DNA of 64,000 nucleotides from Janthinobacterium sp. 67 (GTDB lineage: Bacteria; Pseudomonadota; Gammaproteobacteria; Burkholderiales; Burkholderiaceae_D), in the NCBI RefSeq assembly GCF_002797895.1, contig NZ_PGES01000001.1, positions 5,704,001 to 5,768,000 on the forward strand. Direction: 5' to 3'. Numbering within the stretch: position 1 is the first letter of the stretch; every line of letters begins with the position of its first letter. Position numbers and translations under genes: made by a program. This document shows positions 35,264 to 46,606 of the stretch, one piece after another. The notes beneath the pieces were generated by a model that was not told the origin of the DNA, ran no database searches, and saw only the letters and a program-made list of their open reading frames with translations.

Positions 35264-36010
35264 TTAAGCCTGGGCCTTGCTGCGGCGCCGTCCTACCCAG
35301 GTCAGCAATCCCAGGCCCGCCAGCAGCATCGCATAGGTTTCCGGTTCCGGCACGGCCGGAATCGGTGGCACGACGCCGCCGCCGCCCGTGTCTATCGCGC
35401 CATTGCCGCCGCCACTGCGGTCGAAGCCGCCGCTTGCGCCCCCGCCGCCGACACCGCCGCCACCGGCCGGGGGCATAATGCCGCCACCTGAGGAGGTCAG
35501 CAGTGGTTCATAGACATCGCTGGCGCCGAGTGCGCGGCCAACGCGATAGCCGCGTCCTTCGATGGCCGGCTCTTCCTGCGCATACACGAAATCGCGGCTG
35601 CCGAAATGGTGTTCGCCGGTGCTGGCCAGCAAGTTGGGACTGGCGCCGTAGCCGCTATCCACAGGCTGGCTCAGGGCGCTGGCGAGACCGTGACTATTGC
35701 CCGAAAATGCAGGCGTGCGTAACATCTGGTCGGATTCTGCCTTACTGAAGTCGGGCGTCGAACCGACACCGTCATTGCTGCGCGTACCAAAGTTGACGAA
35801 GCCGTTCGCTAGGCTGCAGCCGCTGCTGGAGCTGTCCGGATTGAACTCTCCCCCCTTGCCGTCGCCATCCGTATTGGCCGCTTCGCAGCGTTTGCTGTTG
35901 TTTTCGGCCTGCGCCGCCGTCGCTTGTGCTTGCGCCATGCCTGCCGTCATGAAGAGGGCTGCGGCAAAGGCGGCGCTGACAGCAGAGTGGTGGATGCGTG
36001 GTTTTGACAT
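35264..36010 (-). CDS. PEP-CTERM protein with Gly-rich linker and Ca-loop-like motif
   Basis: Exported protein of 248 aa with a signal peptide (AVSAAFAAALFMTAGMAQAQ). The mature start has NTDGDGKGGEFNPDSS, an Asp/Gly loop that looks like an EF-hand or dockerin calcium site, although only one is present. Near the C-terminus there is a Gly/Pro linker (PPAGGGGVGGGGASGG region), then VPEPETYAMLLAGL ... GRRRSKAQA, the exosortase signal. The middle part has no recognised fold. It lies on the minus strand, convergent with the TIGR03790-type gene, and has a long AT-rich upstream region. Confidence 0.82.
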   Translation of the reverse strand: MSKPRIHHSAVSAAFAAALFMTAGMAQAQATAAQAENNSKRCEAANTDGDGKGGEFNPDSSSSGCSLANGFVNFGTRSNDGVGSTPDFSKAESDQMLRTPAFSGNSHGLASALSQPVDSGYGASPNLLASTGEHHFGSRDFVYAQEEPAIEGRGYRVGRALGASDVYEPLLTSSGGGIMPPAGGGGVGGGGASGGFDRSGGGNGAIDTGGGGVVPPIPAVPEPETYAMLLAGLGLLTWVGRRRSKAQA

Positions 36011-36470
36011 GGTGTATCTCTTCAGAATTTACCCGAACGCCGCGCTGGTGCGCGGTCAGTTCGCGATGTGATTAATGTTGCTACCGATAATGCAATCTGT
36101 AGTGCATGGCGATGTTGCATTCCAGGAGGCATGCGAGGCTGGGGCCTGCTCTCATTGTGGCGGTACGCTTGCTGCGAAGCTGGTTGTTGTTAGGAACCAA
36201 ACTTATTTGCCTTAAATATATCACATTTTTCCTGGCGGCGTCTTTTTGAGATGTTCCTTGGTGCACTTTGTTGCAAAAAAAATGCCTTGCCGGATATCAA
36301 AAAAGCTGGGCGGGCACGACTTTTTACTCCATTCGGCTTAATCAAATGTCATCAAGTCGTCATCCCGGGCGTTTAATATGCAAATAACAAGTCTGAAATA
36401 CTTTTGTTAATTGTGGCGCGCCGGCCGATCATGTGGGGCCGGCGTCATTTATTTACCGACCGGGATCCTC
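36011..36470. other. Divergent upstream region between PEP-CTERM and nuclease genes
   Basis: About 460 bp with no gene. AT-rich from roughly 36190 to 36410 and therefore likely to hold both promoters. I found no convincing sigma-54 site. Close to the nuclease start there is a GC-rich hairpin (36419-36444, listed separately). Confidence 0.5.
36419..36444 (+). repeat. GC-rich hairpin in the nuclease leader
   Basis: CGCCGGCC (36419-36426) and GGCCGGCG (36437-36444) pair around a 10-nt loop, followed by TCATTTATTT, 26 bp before the nuclease start. It could act as an attenuator or affect mRNA stability. Confidence 0.55.
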
Positions 36471-39464
36471 ATGCACACTTCGTTTTCCCCCTTGCGCACG
36501 CCGCTGCGCCTGACCGTCATGGCCGCCGTGCTGGCCAGCCTGTCCGTCCCAGCCCTGGCTGCTTCCGATATCGTCATCAGCCAGGTGTATGGCGGTGGCG
36601 GCAATACGGGGGCGCTGTACCGCAACGATTTCATCGAAGTCTTCAACCGCGGCGCCAGTCCCGTGAACCTGGGCAACTGGAGCGTGCAATACGCGTCCGC
36701 CGCTGGCACGAGCTGGTCCGTGACGGCCTTGCCGGCTATCGATTTGCAACCAGGCCAGTATCTGCTGGTCCAGCAAGCCAAGGGCGCGGGCGGCACGCAG
36801 GACTTGCCTGCGCCAGATGCCACGGGCAGCCTGGCCATGTCCGGCACGGCAGGCAAGGTGTTGTTGAGCAATAGCAAGACGGCCCAGACGGGCGCCAGCC
36901 CCACGGGCGCCGCCATCGTCGACCTGGTCGGTTTCGGCACGGCCAACGGTTTTGAAGGCGCCGTGGCGCCCGCGCCATCGAATACCCTGTCGATTACGCG
37001 CGCGAATGGCGGCTGCGGCGACACGGACGACAATAGCGCGGACTTCGCGGCCGGCAGCGTGGCGCCACGCAATACGGCGTCGCCCTTGAATGTGTGCGGC
37101 GGTCCCGTCGTGCACCAGATCGTCACCACTTGCCCGGCCAGCCTGGCCTTGGCTGTGGGCAATGGCGGCAACGCCGTGCTGCGCGCGTCCGACGTCGATG
37201 GCGTCGTGAATGCTGCTATCTTGAGCTCGCCGGCCGTGGCCGGCATCAGCCTGGCTAATTTCAGCGCGGCCGGCGTGGCGGGCGAAAGCGCCAGCGTGAA
37301 CCTGCTGGTGGCCGCCGGCGTGCCGGTGGGCAATTATCCCGTCATCGTCAATTTCAGCAACGACCAGCTGCAAAGCGCCAGCTGCAAGATCGATGTCGCC
37401 GTGCAAGGACTGGCCGCCGTCAGCCACACGATCCCGCAAATCCAGGGCAGCGGTGCCAGCAGCCCCTACGCCAATTCCGTGCAGACGACGGAAGGCGTGG
37501 TGACCCTGAAAGTGGGCACGGGCTTCTTTATCCAGGACGCGGCCGGCGATGGCGACCCGTCGACGTCGGACGGCATCTTCGTGTACACGGGCGCGACGGC
37601 CACCACCGTGCAGCCGGGCGAACTGGTGCGCGTGACGGGCACGGTGGTCGAATACACGCCATCGGGCGCGAAAAATTCCTATACGGAATTCAAGGACGTG
37701 ACGGCCATCCTCACGCAAAGCGCGGGCCACAGCATCGTGCCGGCGAACGTGACCTTGCCGAACGAGAACCTGGCGGCAGTGGAAGGCATGCTCGTGCGCT
37801 TCACGCAACCGTTGACCGTGTCGCAAAACGCCTATCTGGGCGCGCGCGGCGAACTGAGTCTGTCGGCGGGGCGTCGCGAAGTCCCGACCAACCGCTACCC
37901 GGCCGGTTCCGCCGAGGCGCAAGCCTTGACCGCCGCCAATGCGAACAACCTGATCGTGCTCGATGACGGCATTTTCGTGGTGCCAGCGACGATACCGTAC
38001 ATCGGCCAGGACAACACCGTGCGCAGCGGCGACACGGTGGCCGATCTGACGGGCGTGGTGGACTTTGGCGCCATCGGCGGTGGCGGCGCCGCGTACAAAT
38101 TGCAGCCGACGCAAACGCCGCAATTCTCGCGCGACAACCCGCGCACGGGCAGCCCGGAACTGCCGTCCGGCAACGTCAAGGTGGCCAGCGCCAACGTGCT
38201 GAATTTCTTTACGACCTTTACCAATGGAAATAACGTATTTGGCCAGACGGGGCAGGGCTGCACCGTGGGCACTTCGACCACGAAGAGCAATTGCCGCGGC
38301 GCCGACAACCTGGCCGAGTTCGTGCGCCAGCGCGACAAGATCGTCGCCGAACTCAAGACCATCGATGCGGACGTGGTGGGCTTGATGGAAATCCAGAACA
38401 ATGGCGAAACAGCCGTCACGTACCTGGTCGAACAGCTGAACGCGGCCATCGGCGGCGTCACGTACGCCGTGGTGCCGAAGCCGGCCGCCACGGGCACGGA
38501 CGCCATCCGCGTGGCCATGATCTACAAGCCTGCCAAGCTGGGCCTCGTGGGCGGCGCCTTGTCGGACGCCAACGCCATCAACAACCGTCCGCCGATGGCG
38601 CAAACCTTCCGTGCCGGCAATGGCGAGAAATTCTCGCTGATCGTCAATCACCTGAAGTCGAAGGGCAGCTGCCCCTCGAGCGGACTGGACGCGGACCAGA
38701 ACGATAGCCAGAGCTGCTGGAACGCCACCCGCGTGCAGCAGGCCCAGCGCCTGGTGGGCAGCTTCGTGCCGCAGGTGGCGGCCGCCGCCGGCGACGCGGA
38801 CGTGCTGGTCATCGGCGACTTGAATTCGTATGGCGCGGAAGACCCGATCCAGGTCATCACGGGCGCCGGCTTCGTCAATGAACTCGAGCGTTTCGTGCGG
38901 CCGTCCGGCATGCCGTATTCGTACGTGTTTGGCGGCCAGAGCGGCTACCTCGACCATGCACTGGCCAGCGCTTCGCTGAGCCCGCAAGTGGCCGGCGTGG
39001 CCGAATGGCATGTGAATGCGGACGAGCCGGAAGTGATCGACTACAACATCGACTCGGCCAAGCCGCAAGACCTGTACAACGCCTTGCCGTACCGCGCCTC
39101 GGACCACGATCCCGTCGTCATCAGCCTGGACTTGCAGCCCGCCTACCGCGACATCACGGCCGGCGTGGCGCAAGCGAGCTCGGGCCTCACGTACAACCGC
39201 GTGACGCAAAAATACACGGGCACGTTCTCGTTCACCAACACGGGCACGAGCGTCTTGAACGGCCCGTTCCAGGTGGTGTTCGGCGGCTTGCCTGCCGGCG
39301 TCAGCCTGGCCAATGCCACGGGCAGCCATGCGGGCGCCGCGTATGTCACCGTCAACGCGGCCAGCCTGGCGCCGGGCGCGACGGCCTCGTTTGCCGTCAG
39401 TTTCATCAATCCGTCGAAAGTGACGATCAATTACTCGGCCAGCATCTTCGCCGGCAACTTCTAA
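36471..39464 (+). CDS. ExeM/NucH-like extracellular endonuclease
   Basis: Secreted multidomain nuclease of 997 aa. The signal peptide spans about residues 1-27 (LTVMAAVLASLSVPALAA). A lamin-tail domain starts with DIVISQVYGGGGNTGALYRN and includes DFIEVFNRGASPVNLGNWSV. A central OB-fold-like region covers about 340-560. The endonuclease/exonuclease/phosphatase domain begins VKVASANVLNFFTTF and shows GLMEIQNNG (Glu), VIGDLNSYG (Asp/Asn) and YRASDHDPVVISLDL (the DHxP block with His). A beta-sandwich ends the protein, with no PEP-CTERM tail. It may cut extracellular DNA in biofilms. ATG 36471 is the first start followed directly by a signal peptide. Ten bases separate it from the next gene. Confidence 0.9.
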   Translation: MHTSFSPLRTPLRLTVMAAVLASLSVPALAASDIVISQVYGGGGNTGALYRNDFIEVFNRGASPVNLGNWSVQYASAAGTSWSVTALPAIDLQPGQYLLVQQAKGAGGTQDLPAPDATGSLAMSGTAGKVLLSNSKTAQTGASPTGAAIVDLVGFGTANGFEGAVAPAPSNTLSITRANGGCGDTDDNSADFAAGSVAPRNTASPLNVCGGPVVHQIVTTCPASLALAVGNGGNAVLRASDVDGVVNAAILSSPAVAGISLANFSAAGVAGESASVNLLVAAGVPVGNYPVIVNFSNDQLQSASCKIDVAVQGLAAVSHTIPQIQGSGASSPYANSVQTTEGVVTLKVGTGFFIQDAAGDGDPSTSDGIFVYTGATATTVQPGELVRVTGTVVEYTPSGAKNSYTEFKDVTAILTQSAGHSIVPANVTLPNENLAAVEGMLVRFTQPLTVSQNAYLGARGELSLSAGRREVPTNRYPAGSAEAQALTAANANNLIVLDDGIFVVPATIPYIGQDNTVRSGDTVADLTGVVDFGAIGGGGAAYKLQPTQTPQFSRDNPRTGSPELPSGNVKVASANVLNFFTTFTNGNNVFGQTGQGCTVGTSTTKSNCRGADNLAEFVRQRDKIVAELKTIDADVVGLMEIQNNGETAVTYLVEQLNAAIGGVTYAVVPKPAATGTDAIRVAMIYKPAKLGLVGGALSDANAINNRPPMAQTFRAGNGEKFSLIVNHLKSKGSCPSSGLDADQNDSQSCWNATRVQQAQRLVGSFVPQVAAAAGDADVLVIGDLNSYGAEDPIQVITGAGFVNELERFVRPSGMPYSYVFGGQSGYLDHALASASLSPQVAGVAEWHVNADEPEVIDYNIDSAKPQDLYNALPYRASDHDPVVISLDLQPAYRDITAGVAQASSGLTYNRVTQKYTGTFSFTNTGTSVLNGPFQVVFGGLPAGVSLANATGSHAGAAYVTVNAASLAPGATASFAVSFINPSKVTINYSASIFAGNF

Positions 39465-39474
39465 GGACACCATC

Positions 39475-40113
39475 ATGTTGACAACGACACTCAACCTCAC
39501 CCTGCGTCGCGCCGTGTTGGCCGCCGTGCTGGCTGGCAGCTCCAGCCTGGCGCTGGCGGACCCGCTCGGCTACCACGTGGAGATCGACACGAGCGCCTTT
39601 TCCGGCGCCGGCTTCCTCGACTTCGCCTTTATCGCCGGTAACAGCCCCGCGCCGGGCGCCAGCGCCGTGCTCAGCAATTTCTCGGGCGCCTTTGGCGCAC
39701 TGGAATCGGTGGAAGGCAACGTCAGCGGCAGCTTGCCCGGCACCTTGACCTTTGGTAATAGCGGCGCTTACAACGACTGGTTCCACAACGTGACCCTGGG
39801 CGGCAAGTTCGGGTTCAACATCGTCTTTGGCGGCGACTTCCTGAACACGGCCGGCAACGCGGGCACGACGTTTGGCGTGGGCTTGCTCGACTACACAGGC
39901 ATGGCTTACCTGGGCAATACGAACGGCAACCTCGTGCAGTTCGAACTGACCCCGCTCAACGGTGGTTTGCCGGCCAGCATCGCCGGCAGCACGTATGCGG
40001 GCATCGCATCGATCTCGGCCGTGCCGGAAGCGTCGGAATGGATGATGCTGACGGGCGGCCTGGCGCTGATCGGTTTTGCCCTGCGCCGCCGCCAGCCAGT
40101 CACACGCGCATAG
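39475..40113 (+). CDS. PEP-CTERM protein, NF038129-like family
   Basis: Exported protein of 212 aa directly after the nuclease gene (10 bp), so the two are probably co-transcribed. Signal peptide LRRAVLAAVLAGSSSLALA; mature domain from YHVEIDTSAFSGAGFLDFAF, the N-terminal pattern of a beta-sandwich PEP-CTERM group (NF038129 from memory). The tail is atypical, VPEASEWMMLTGGLALIG ... LRRRQPVTRA: Glu-Ala-Ser takes the place of the usual PEP-x-Y sequence. This is a known variant in betaproteobacteria but may sort less efficiently. A strong terminator follows. Confidence 0.85.
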   Translation: MLTTTLNLTLRRAVLAAVLAGSSSLALADPLGYHVEIDTSAFSGAGFLDFAFIAGNSPAPGASAVLSNFSGAFGALESVEGNVSGSLPGTLTFGNSGAYNDWFHNVTLGGKFGFNIVFGGDFLNTAGNAGTTFGVGLLDYTGMAYLGNTNGNLVQFELTPLNGGLPASIAGSTYAGIASISAVPEASEWMMLTGGLALIGFALRRRQPVTRA

Positions 40114-40130
40114 TTTTTTTTCCAGCCTGG

Positions 40131-40164
40131 ACACAGCGCGCCTGCGGGCCGCTGTGTTTTTTTT
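40131..40164 (+). terminator. Terminator after the nuclease/PEP-CTERM pair
   Basis: Stem ACACAGCG (40131-40138) / CGCTGTGT (40150-40157) with an 11-nt loop, directly followed by a run of Ts. Lies 17 bp after the 40113 stop. Confidence 0.87.
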
Positions 40165-40302
40165 ATCTATTTATTCGTAATAGCTATAAATCAGGAAACT
40201 AAATTGTATTAGTCACCGTTTTACGCTTGATGCATAGTCAAAAACTTGTCGGGCAGTCTAGTATTTTCATGACTGCCGCCAACTTTTTCGGGAGATGCAT
40301 CG

Positions 40303-41025
40303 ATGCCTGGCCATATCCTGGTGCTGGACCCTGCGCCCTCCATGCAGGCGCTGCTGGCGCACAACCTTGAGGGCGCCGGCTACCGGGTCAGCTGCGCCGT
40401 TGACGCGCGCGGCGCGCTGGCGCTGCTGGCGACCGACCCGCCCGACGTGCTGCTGCTGGAATGGGAACTGCCGGATGCGTCCGGCATCGCGCTGCTGCGC
40501 CAGGTGCGCCAGGATGGCGTGCTGTGCGACTTGCCCATCATCATGATCAGCCCACGCGACAGCGAACAGGACAAGGTGCTGGCGCTGGAAAGCGGCGCCG
40601 ACGATTACCTGTGCAAGCCCTTCGGCCCCCGTGAAATGCTGGCCCGCGTGCACGCGCTGCTGCGCCGTCGTGCGCCATCTGCCTTGCGCGCAGGTACAGG
40701 CACGGCCGGGGCTGCCGCCTTGCGGCTCGATCCGCACACCTTGCGCGTGACGGCGGGCAAGGTGCCCATCCACCTTGGCCGCGTTGAATTCAAGCTGCTG
40801 CATTTCCTCATGGACCATCCGGGCAGGGTGCACAGCCGCGCGCAACTGCTGGACCAGGTGTGGGGCCATGCCGCCTACCTGGACGAGCGCACGGTCGACG
40901 CCCACGTGGGACGCTTGCGCCACGCCTTGCAGCCGGGCGGTTGCGGCCACCGCATCGAAACCGTGCGGGGCAGCGGCTACCGATATCTGGCGTTTGATAC
41001 CGCCGATGCGGCCGTGTACGCATGA
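40303..41025 (+). CDS. OmpR/PhoB-type response regulator with degenerate receiver
   Basis: Transcription factor of 240 aa. The receiver domain (1-115) keeps the switch residues Ser83 and Lys105 (DDYLCKPF), but the phospho-acceptor Asp is Glu53 in DVLLLEWELPDASG, and the second acidic-pocket residue is missing (VLDPAPS, Pro10). The C-terminal winged helix is normal: RLDPHTLRVT, LGRVEFKLLHFLMDHPGRVH and SRAQLLDQVWG, ending in RIETVRGSGYRYL. Asp-to-Glu changes often mimic the phosphorylated state, so it may be active without a kinase. No kinase gene is in the window. Its stop overlaps the epsA start by four bases, so the two proteins are coupled. Confidence 0.88.
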   Translation: MPGHILVLDPAPSMQALLAHNLEGAGYRVSCAVDARGALALLATDPPDVLLLEWELPDASGIALLRQVRQDGVLCDLPIIMISPRDSEQDKVLALESGADDYLCKPFGPREMLARVHALLRRRAPSALRAGTGTAGAAALRLDPHTLRVTAGKVPIHLGRVEFKLLHFLMDHPGRVHSRAQLLDQVWGHAAYLDERTVDAHVGRLRHALQPGGCGHRIETVRGSGYRYLAFDTADAAVYA

Positions 41026-41693
41026 TGCTGCTGACGGGGCGGGAGCAGGAATATCTGTTGCACGCCATCCTCGGCGCGCATGGCATCGCCGCGCCCGGCG
41101 ATTTCTTCCTGTGGAGCCAGGGGCCGCTGCAAACGTTGTTGCCGCACGACATATTGATGTGCGCGCAGCTGGACGCCGACGGGGCCGTGCTGCGCAGCGA
41201 AGCCTGGCACAGTGCCGCGCCCGACCACGCGCTGCTGCGCCAGCGCCAGGGGCAGCTGGCGCACCTTGCGCTGGCCTGGCGCGCGGGCGGCCGGAGGGCG
41301 GGCGTCATCGACGGCGTGCTGGTGCATGGCAGCGTGGGCGACGCCGGCGGCAGCTTTTTTGCCCTCTTCGCCGTGACGCCTGCGGACGCGGCGCGGCAAG
41401 CGTATGTGCTGGAATTGCTGCTGCCCTATCTGCACGTGCACTGGCTGGCGCTGCCAGGCAGCCAGCGTGCGCGCGTGACGGGCCCGGCTGCCACGCGCGC
41501 GGCCAGTGCGCGCGAGCTGGAAGTGCTGCATTGGGTGCGCGAGGGGAAAAGCAATGACGAGGTGGGACAAATTCTCGGCATCAGCGGCGCCACGGTGAAA
41601 AGCCATTTGCAGCGTATCTACAAATTACTGGGTGTCAGCAACCGCACGCAAGCCGTGTCGCGCGGCATCGCGCTGCGCCTGCTCAGCCATTAG
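41022..41693 (+). CDS. epsA: LuxR-type transcriptional regulator EpsA
   Basis: Regulator of 223 aa from the EpsA family associated with XrtB-type EPS loci. The N-terminal 150 residues (LTGREQEYLLHAILGAHGI, FLLWSQGPLQTLLPHDILM split) form the conserved EpsA sensor-like part. A C-terminal LuxR helix-turn-helix follows: ASARELEVLHWVREGKSNDE, ILGISGATVKSHLQRIYKLL and GVSNRTQAVSRGIALRLLSH. It probably controls the EPS and PEP-CTERM genes of this region. It starts within the response-regulator stop (ATGA overlap). Its 3' end overlaps the convergent I9-domain gene by four bases. Confidence 0.88.
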   Translation: MMLLTGREQEYLLHAILGAHGIAAPGDFFLWSQGPLQTLLPHDILMCAQLDADGAVLRSEAWHSAAPDHALLRQRQGQLAHLALAWRAGGRRAGVIDGVLVHGSVGDAGGSFFALFAVTPADAARQAYVLELLLPYLHVHWLALPGSQRARVTGPAATRAASARELEVLHWVREGKSNDEVGQILGISGATVKSHLQRIYKLLGVSNRTQAVSRGIALRLLSH

Positions 41694-42103
41694 CGCTGGT
41701 CCCGCGGCCGGGCCTGACTCTTTTCATTACCATCTTGCATGTGTTCGATGCTGCCGGGCGATACCCGCGCCACGTCCGGGCTCGCCTGCAGGCGGGCCAC
41801 TTCGACCGGTGTCAGCATGGCGGCAAAGCCATTGAAGGCCGCCGTGTAGCGATATTGCACGGGAGCATCGGGTACCAGCGCCAGCACGGCGCGCTGCTGC
41901 GCTTCCAGCCGGGCCGTATAGCGCCGCGCCGTGTCGCTGTTCGTATCGAGCCCATGCACGCCGTCCGCTTGCGAGGCCAGCGGCGCGGTGCGTAATTGCA
42001 CCACATAGGACTGCCGCGCCTCGGCGGCCTGCGCCTCCACAGGCAGGACATGGATGCCGGTCATGCCGGCCAGGATGGCAATGCAGAGGCGAAATGTGGA
42101 CAT
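41690..42103 (-). CDS. Stand-alone peptidase inhibitor I9-domain protein
   Basis: Exported protein of 137 aa: a signal peptide (LCIAILAGMTGIHVLPVEAQA) followed by one inhibitor-I9 / subtilase-prodomain fold. QSYVVQLRTAPLASQADGV, RRYTARLEAQQRAVLAL and VQYRYTAAFNGFAAMLTPVE match, block by block, the prodomain of the S8 protease encoded next to it (RPYIVQLTDKPIASYTGSVE, QYQYKIVLNGFSALLTDAEV). There is no protease domain. Likely a secreted inhibitor or chaperone of the neighbouring protease, or a relic of a duplicated gene. It has its own reading frame after the protease terminator. The 3' end overlaps epsA by four bases. Confidence 0.85.
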   Translation of the reverse strand: MSTFRLCIAILAGMTGIHVLPVEAQAAEARQSYVVQLRTAPLASQADGVHGLDTNSDTARRYTARLEAQQRAVLALVPDAPVQYRYTAAFNGFAAMLTPVEVARLQASPDVARVSPGSIEHMQDGNEKSQARPRDQR

Positions 42104-42129
42104 GCGTCGATTGTACGCGCGTCGCGCAT

Positions 42130-42153
42130 AAAAAACGCGCCCCGCAGGGCGCG
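42130..42153 (-). terminator. Terminator after the S8 protease gene
   Basis: On the minus strand CGCGCCC-TGCG-GGGCGCG is followed by TTTTTTA. It lies 26 bp past the protease stop and before the start of the I9-domain gene on the same strand. Confidence 0.85.
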
Positions 42154-42178
42154 CCGTGTTACTGCATGAGCGATACCG

Positions 42179-45331
<3,153 letters not shown>

Positions 45332-45372
45332 GTAGGGTTTCCTGGTGACGGTAGCGGAATCGAAAGGGAAGA

Positions 45373-46131
45373 TCAGGCTTGCTGGCGACGGCGCGCCGCG
45401 AAACCGATGCCTGCCAGGCCCAGCAGCATCATCGCGTAGGTCGATGGCTCCGGTACCGAGGCGACGATATTGTCGAGCGCAAACTGGCCCTTGTTGGTGC
45501 TGAAGGCATTGCAACTGCCGGCCGTGTTGCAAGTGAAGCCGAAGAAGGCCAGCGAGGCGAATTGCTGGCTGCCGAAGCTGGCGCTGGTGTTGTAGTGCTG
45601 GAACAGGAAGTTGCCGCCGACGGGGCCGCCCAGCTGATAGGTTTCATAGATGGAAGAACCGTTGGCGTAGAAGCCTTGCACGCGCAGCAGGCCGGCCACG
45701 GCCGGATAGGTGACGCCCTGGGCGTAGCCGATGAAGCTGGCGTCGAAGCCCTGCAGGCTGACGCTGCCGCCCGTCTTCAGCGGATCGAGGTAGACGATGC
45801 CGTCGTTCAGCGATGCATAGTAATTGCTCGTATTGTTGGTCGGGCACGCCATGCCGCAGGCGGCCCGATCCGTGCCATCGAACACGGCGCCGACCAGGTC
45901 GCCATAATTGGCACCGGCGGCATTCGAAGCACCCGTCAGCAGGAATTTGCCAAATTCCAGGGAGTCGCCATGGCCGACGAACTGGCTGTCGACGTTGTCA
46001 AAGTTGATCACGTCCGCGATGGCGGCGGGGGCCCAGGCGGCGGACAGGGCCAGGATGGCGGCGCCGGTCCACTGCTTGGCCGAGAAAGGACTTGCTGCGG
46101 CAGTTGCCTTCGAATGCACAATACGAGTCAT
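45373..46131 (-). CDS. QFxxD-type PEP-CTERM protein
   Basis: Exported protein of 252 aa with a signal peptide (WTGAAILALSAAWAPAAIA). The core begins DVINFDNVDSQFVGHGDSLE, and towards the end it has NKGQFALDNIVAS, the QFxxD motif of a named PEP-CTERM family (NF038120 from memory). Two Cys pairs are possible (CGMAC, CNTAGSC). The tail is VPEPSTYAMMLLGLAGIG ... ARRRQQA. It sits 41 bp upstream of the S8 protease gene on the same strand, suggesting co-expression. The S8 protease may act on or travel with this protein, which is inference from location only. Confidence 0.88.
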   Translation of the reverse strand: MTRIVHSKATAAASPFSAKQWTGAAILALSAAWAPAAIADVINFDNVDSQFVGHGDSLEFGKFLLTGASNAAGANYGDLVGAVFDGTDRAACGMACPTNNTSNYYASLNDGIVYLDPLKTGGSVSLQGFDASFIGYAQGVTYPAVAGLLRVQGFYANGSSIYETYQLGGPVGGNFLFQHYNTSASFGSQQFASLAFFGFTCNTAGSCNAFSTNKGQFALDNIVASVPEPSTYAMMLLGLAGIGFAARRRQQA

Positions 46132-46606
46132 GAATTTTCCCTTGGTGATTATGTAGGATGCAATATGTTTTGCGTCTGGGATGCTCTCTCCTGCGCGGCC
46201 GGATAGGATTAATGCGGACCAATGCGTAGAAAATTGATTTTTACTATAGCAAAAGAGGCAATTTCATTGTTTGATATTCTTGCAAATTTAATTTGAAAGT
46301 TACAAATAATGAATGAATAAAATTCATCATTTACTATGAGTTGGTAACCAGGAGTAGATAGTTTCTGGATTGAAAATAGTTGAGTAATTAACCAGGCTGT
46401 CAAGCGCGCGCGGCGCCGTGGCGGTTTCGCGCACACTGGATGGTTTCCGCGAGAATTTGTTGTTCACAGTACAAAGAAAAGATTGTATTAACCATAACCG
46501 GCATGGTAGGCTGATACGCATCAGGCAAGCGCGTGTCGCCCGTGCGTGGCCATCCGCCGCGCATGGCGACGCAATGTATTGAAGGTAGGCAATAAGGAGT
46601 TAGCGG
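46132..46606. other. Divergent promoter region before the T2SS-like operon
   Basis: About 475 bp with no credible gene. AT-rich tracts occur at 46230-46345 and 46460-46500, fitting divergent promoters for the PEP-CTERM/S8 pair and gspG. A clear AAGGAG site for gspG is at 46594-46599. Short dyads such as ATGAAT...ATTCAT near 46310-46330 are weak evidence of an operator. Confidence 0.45.

Noticed and set aside
36011..36470. Sigma-54 promoter of the PEP-CTERM (PrsR-type) kind
   Set aside because: I looked for the GG-N10-GC core with TGGCAC/TTGC here and upstream of the other PEP-CTERM genes and found no convincing match.
36453..39500. 1015-codon open frame on the minus strand
   Set aside because: Antisense to the nuclease gene; compositional artefact of a GC-rich codon pattern.
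45332..45532. 67-residue N-terminal extension of the S8 protease
   Set aside because: It runs into the coding region of the upstream PEP-CTERM gene, while a clean signal peptide follows ATG 45331.
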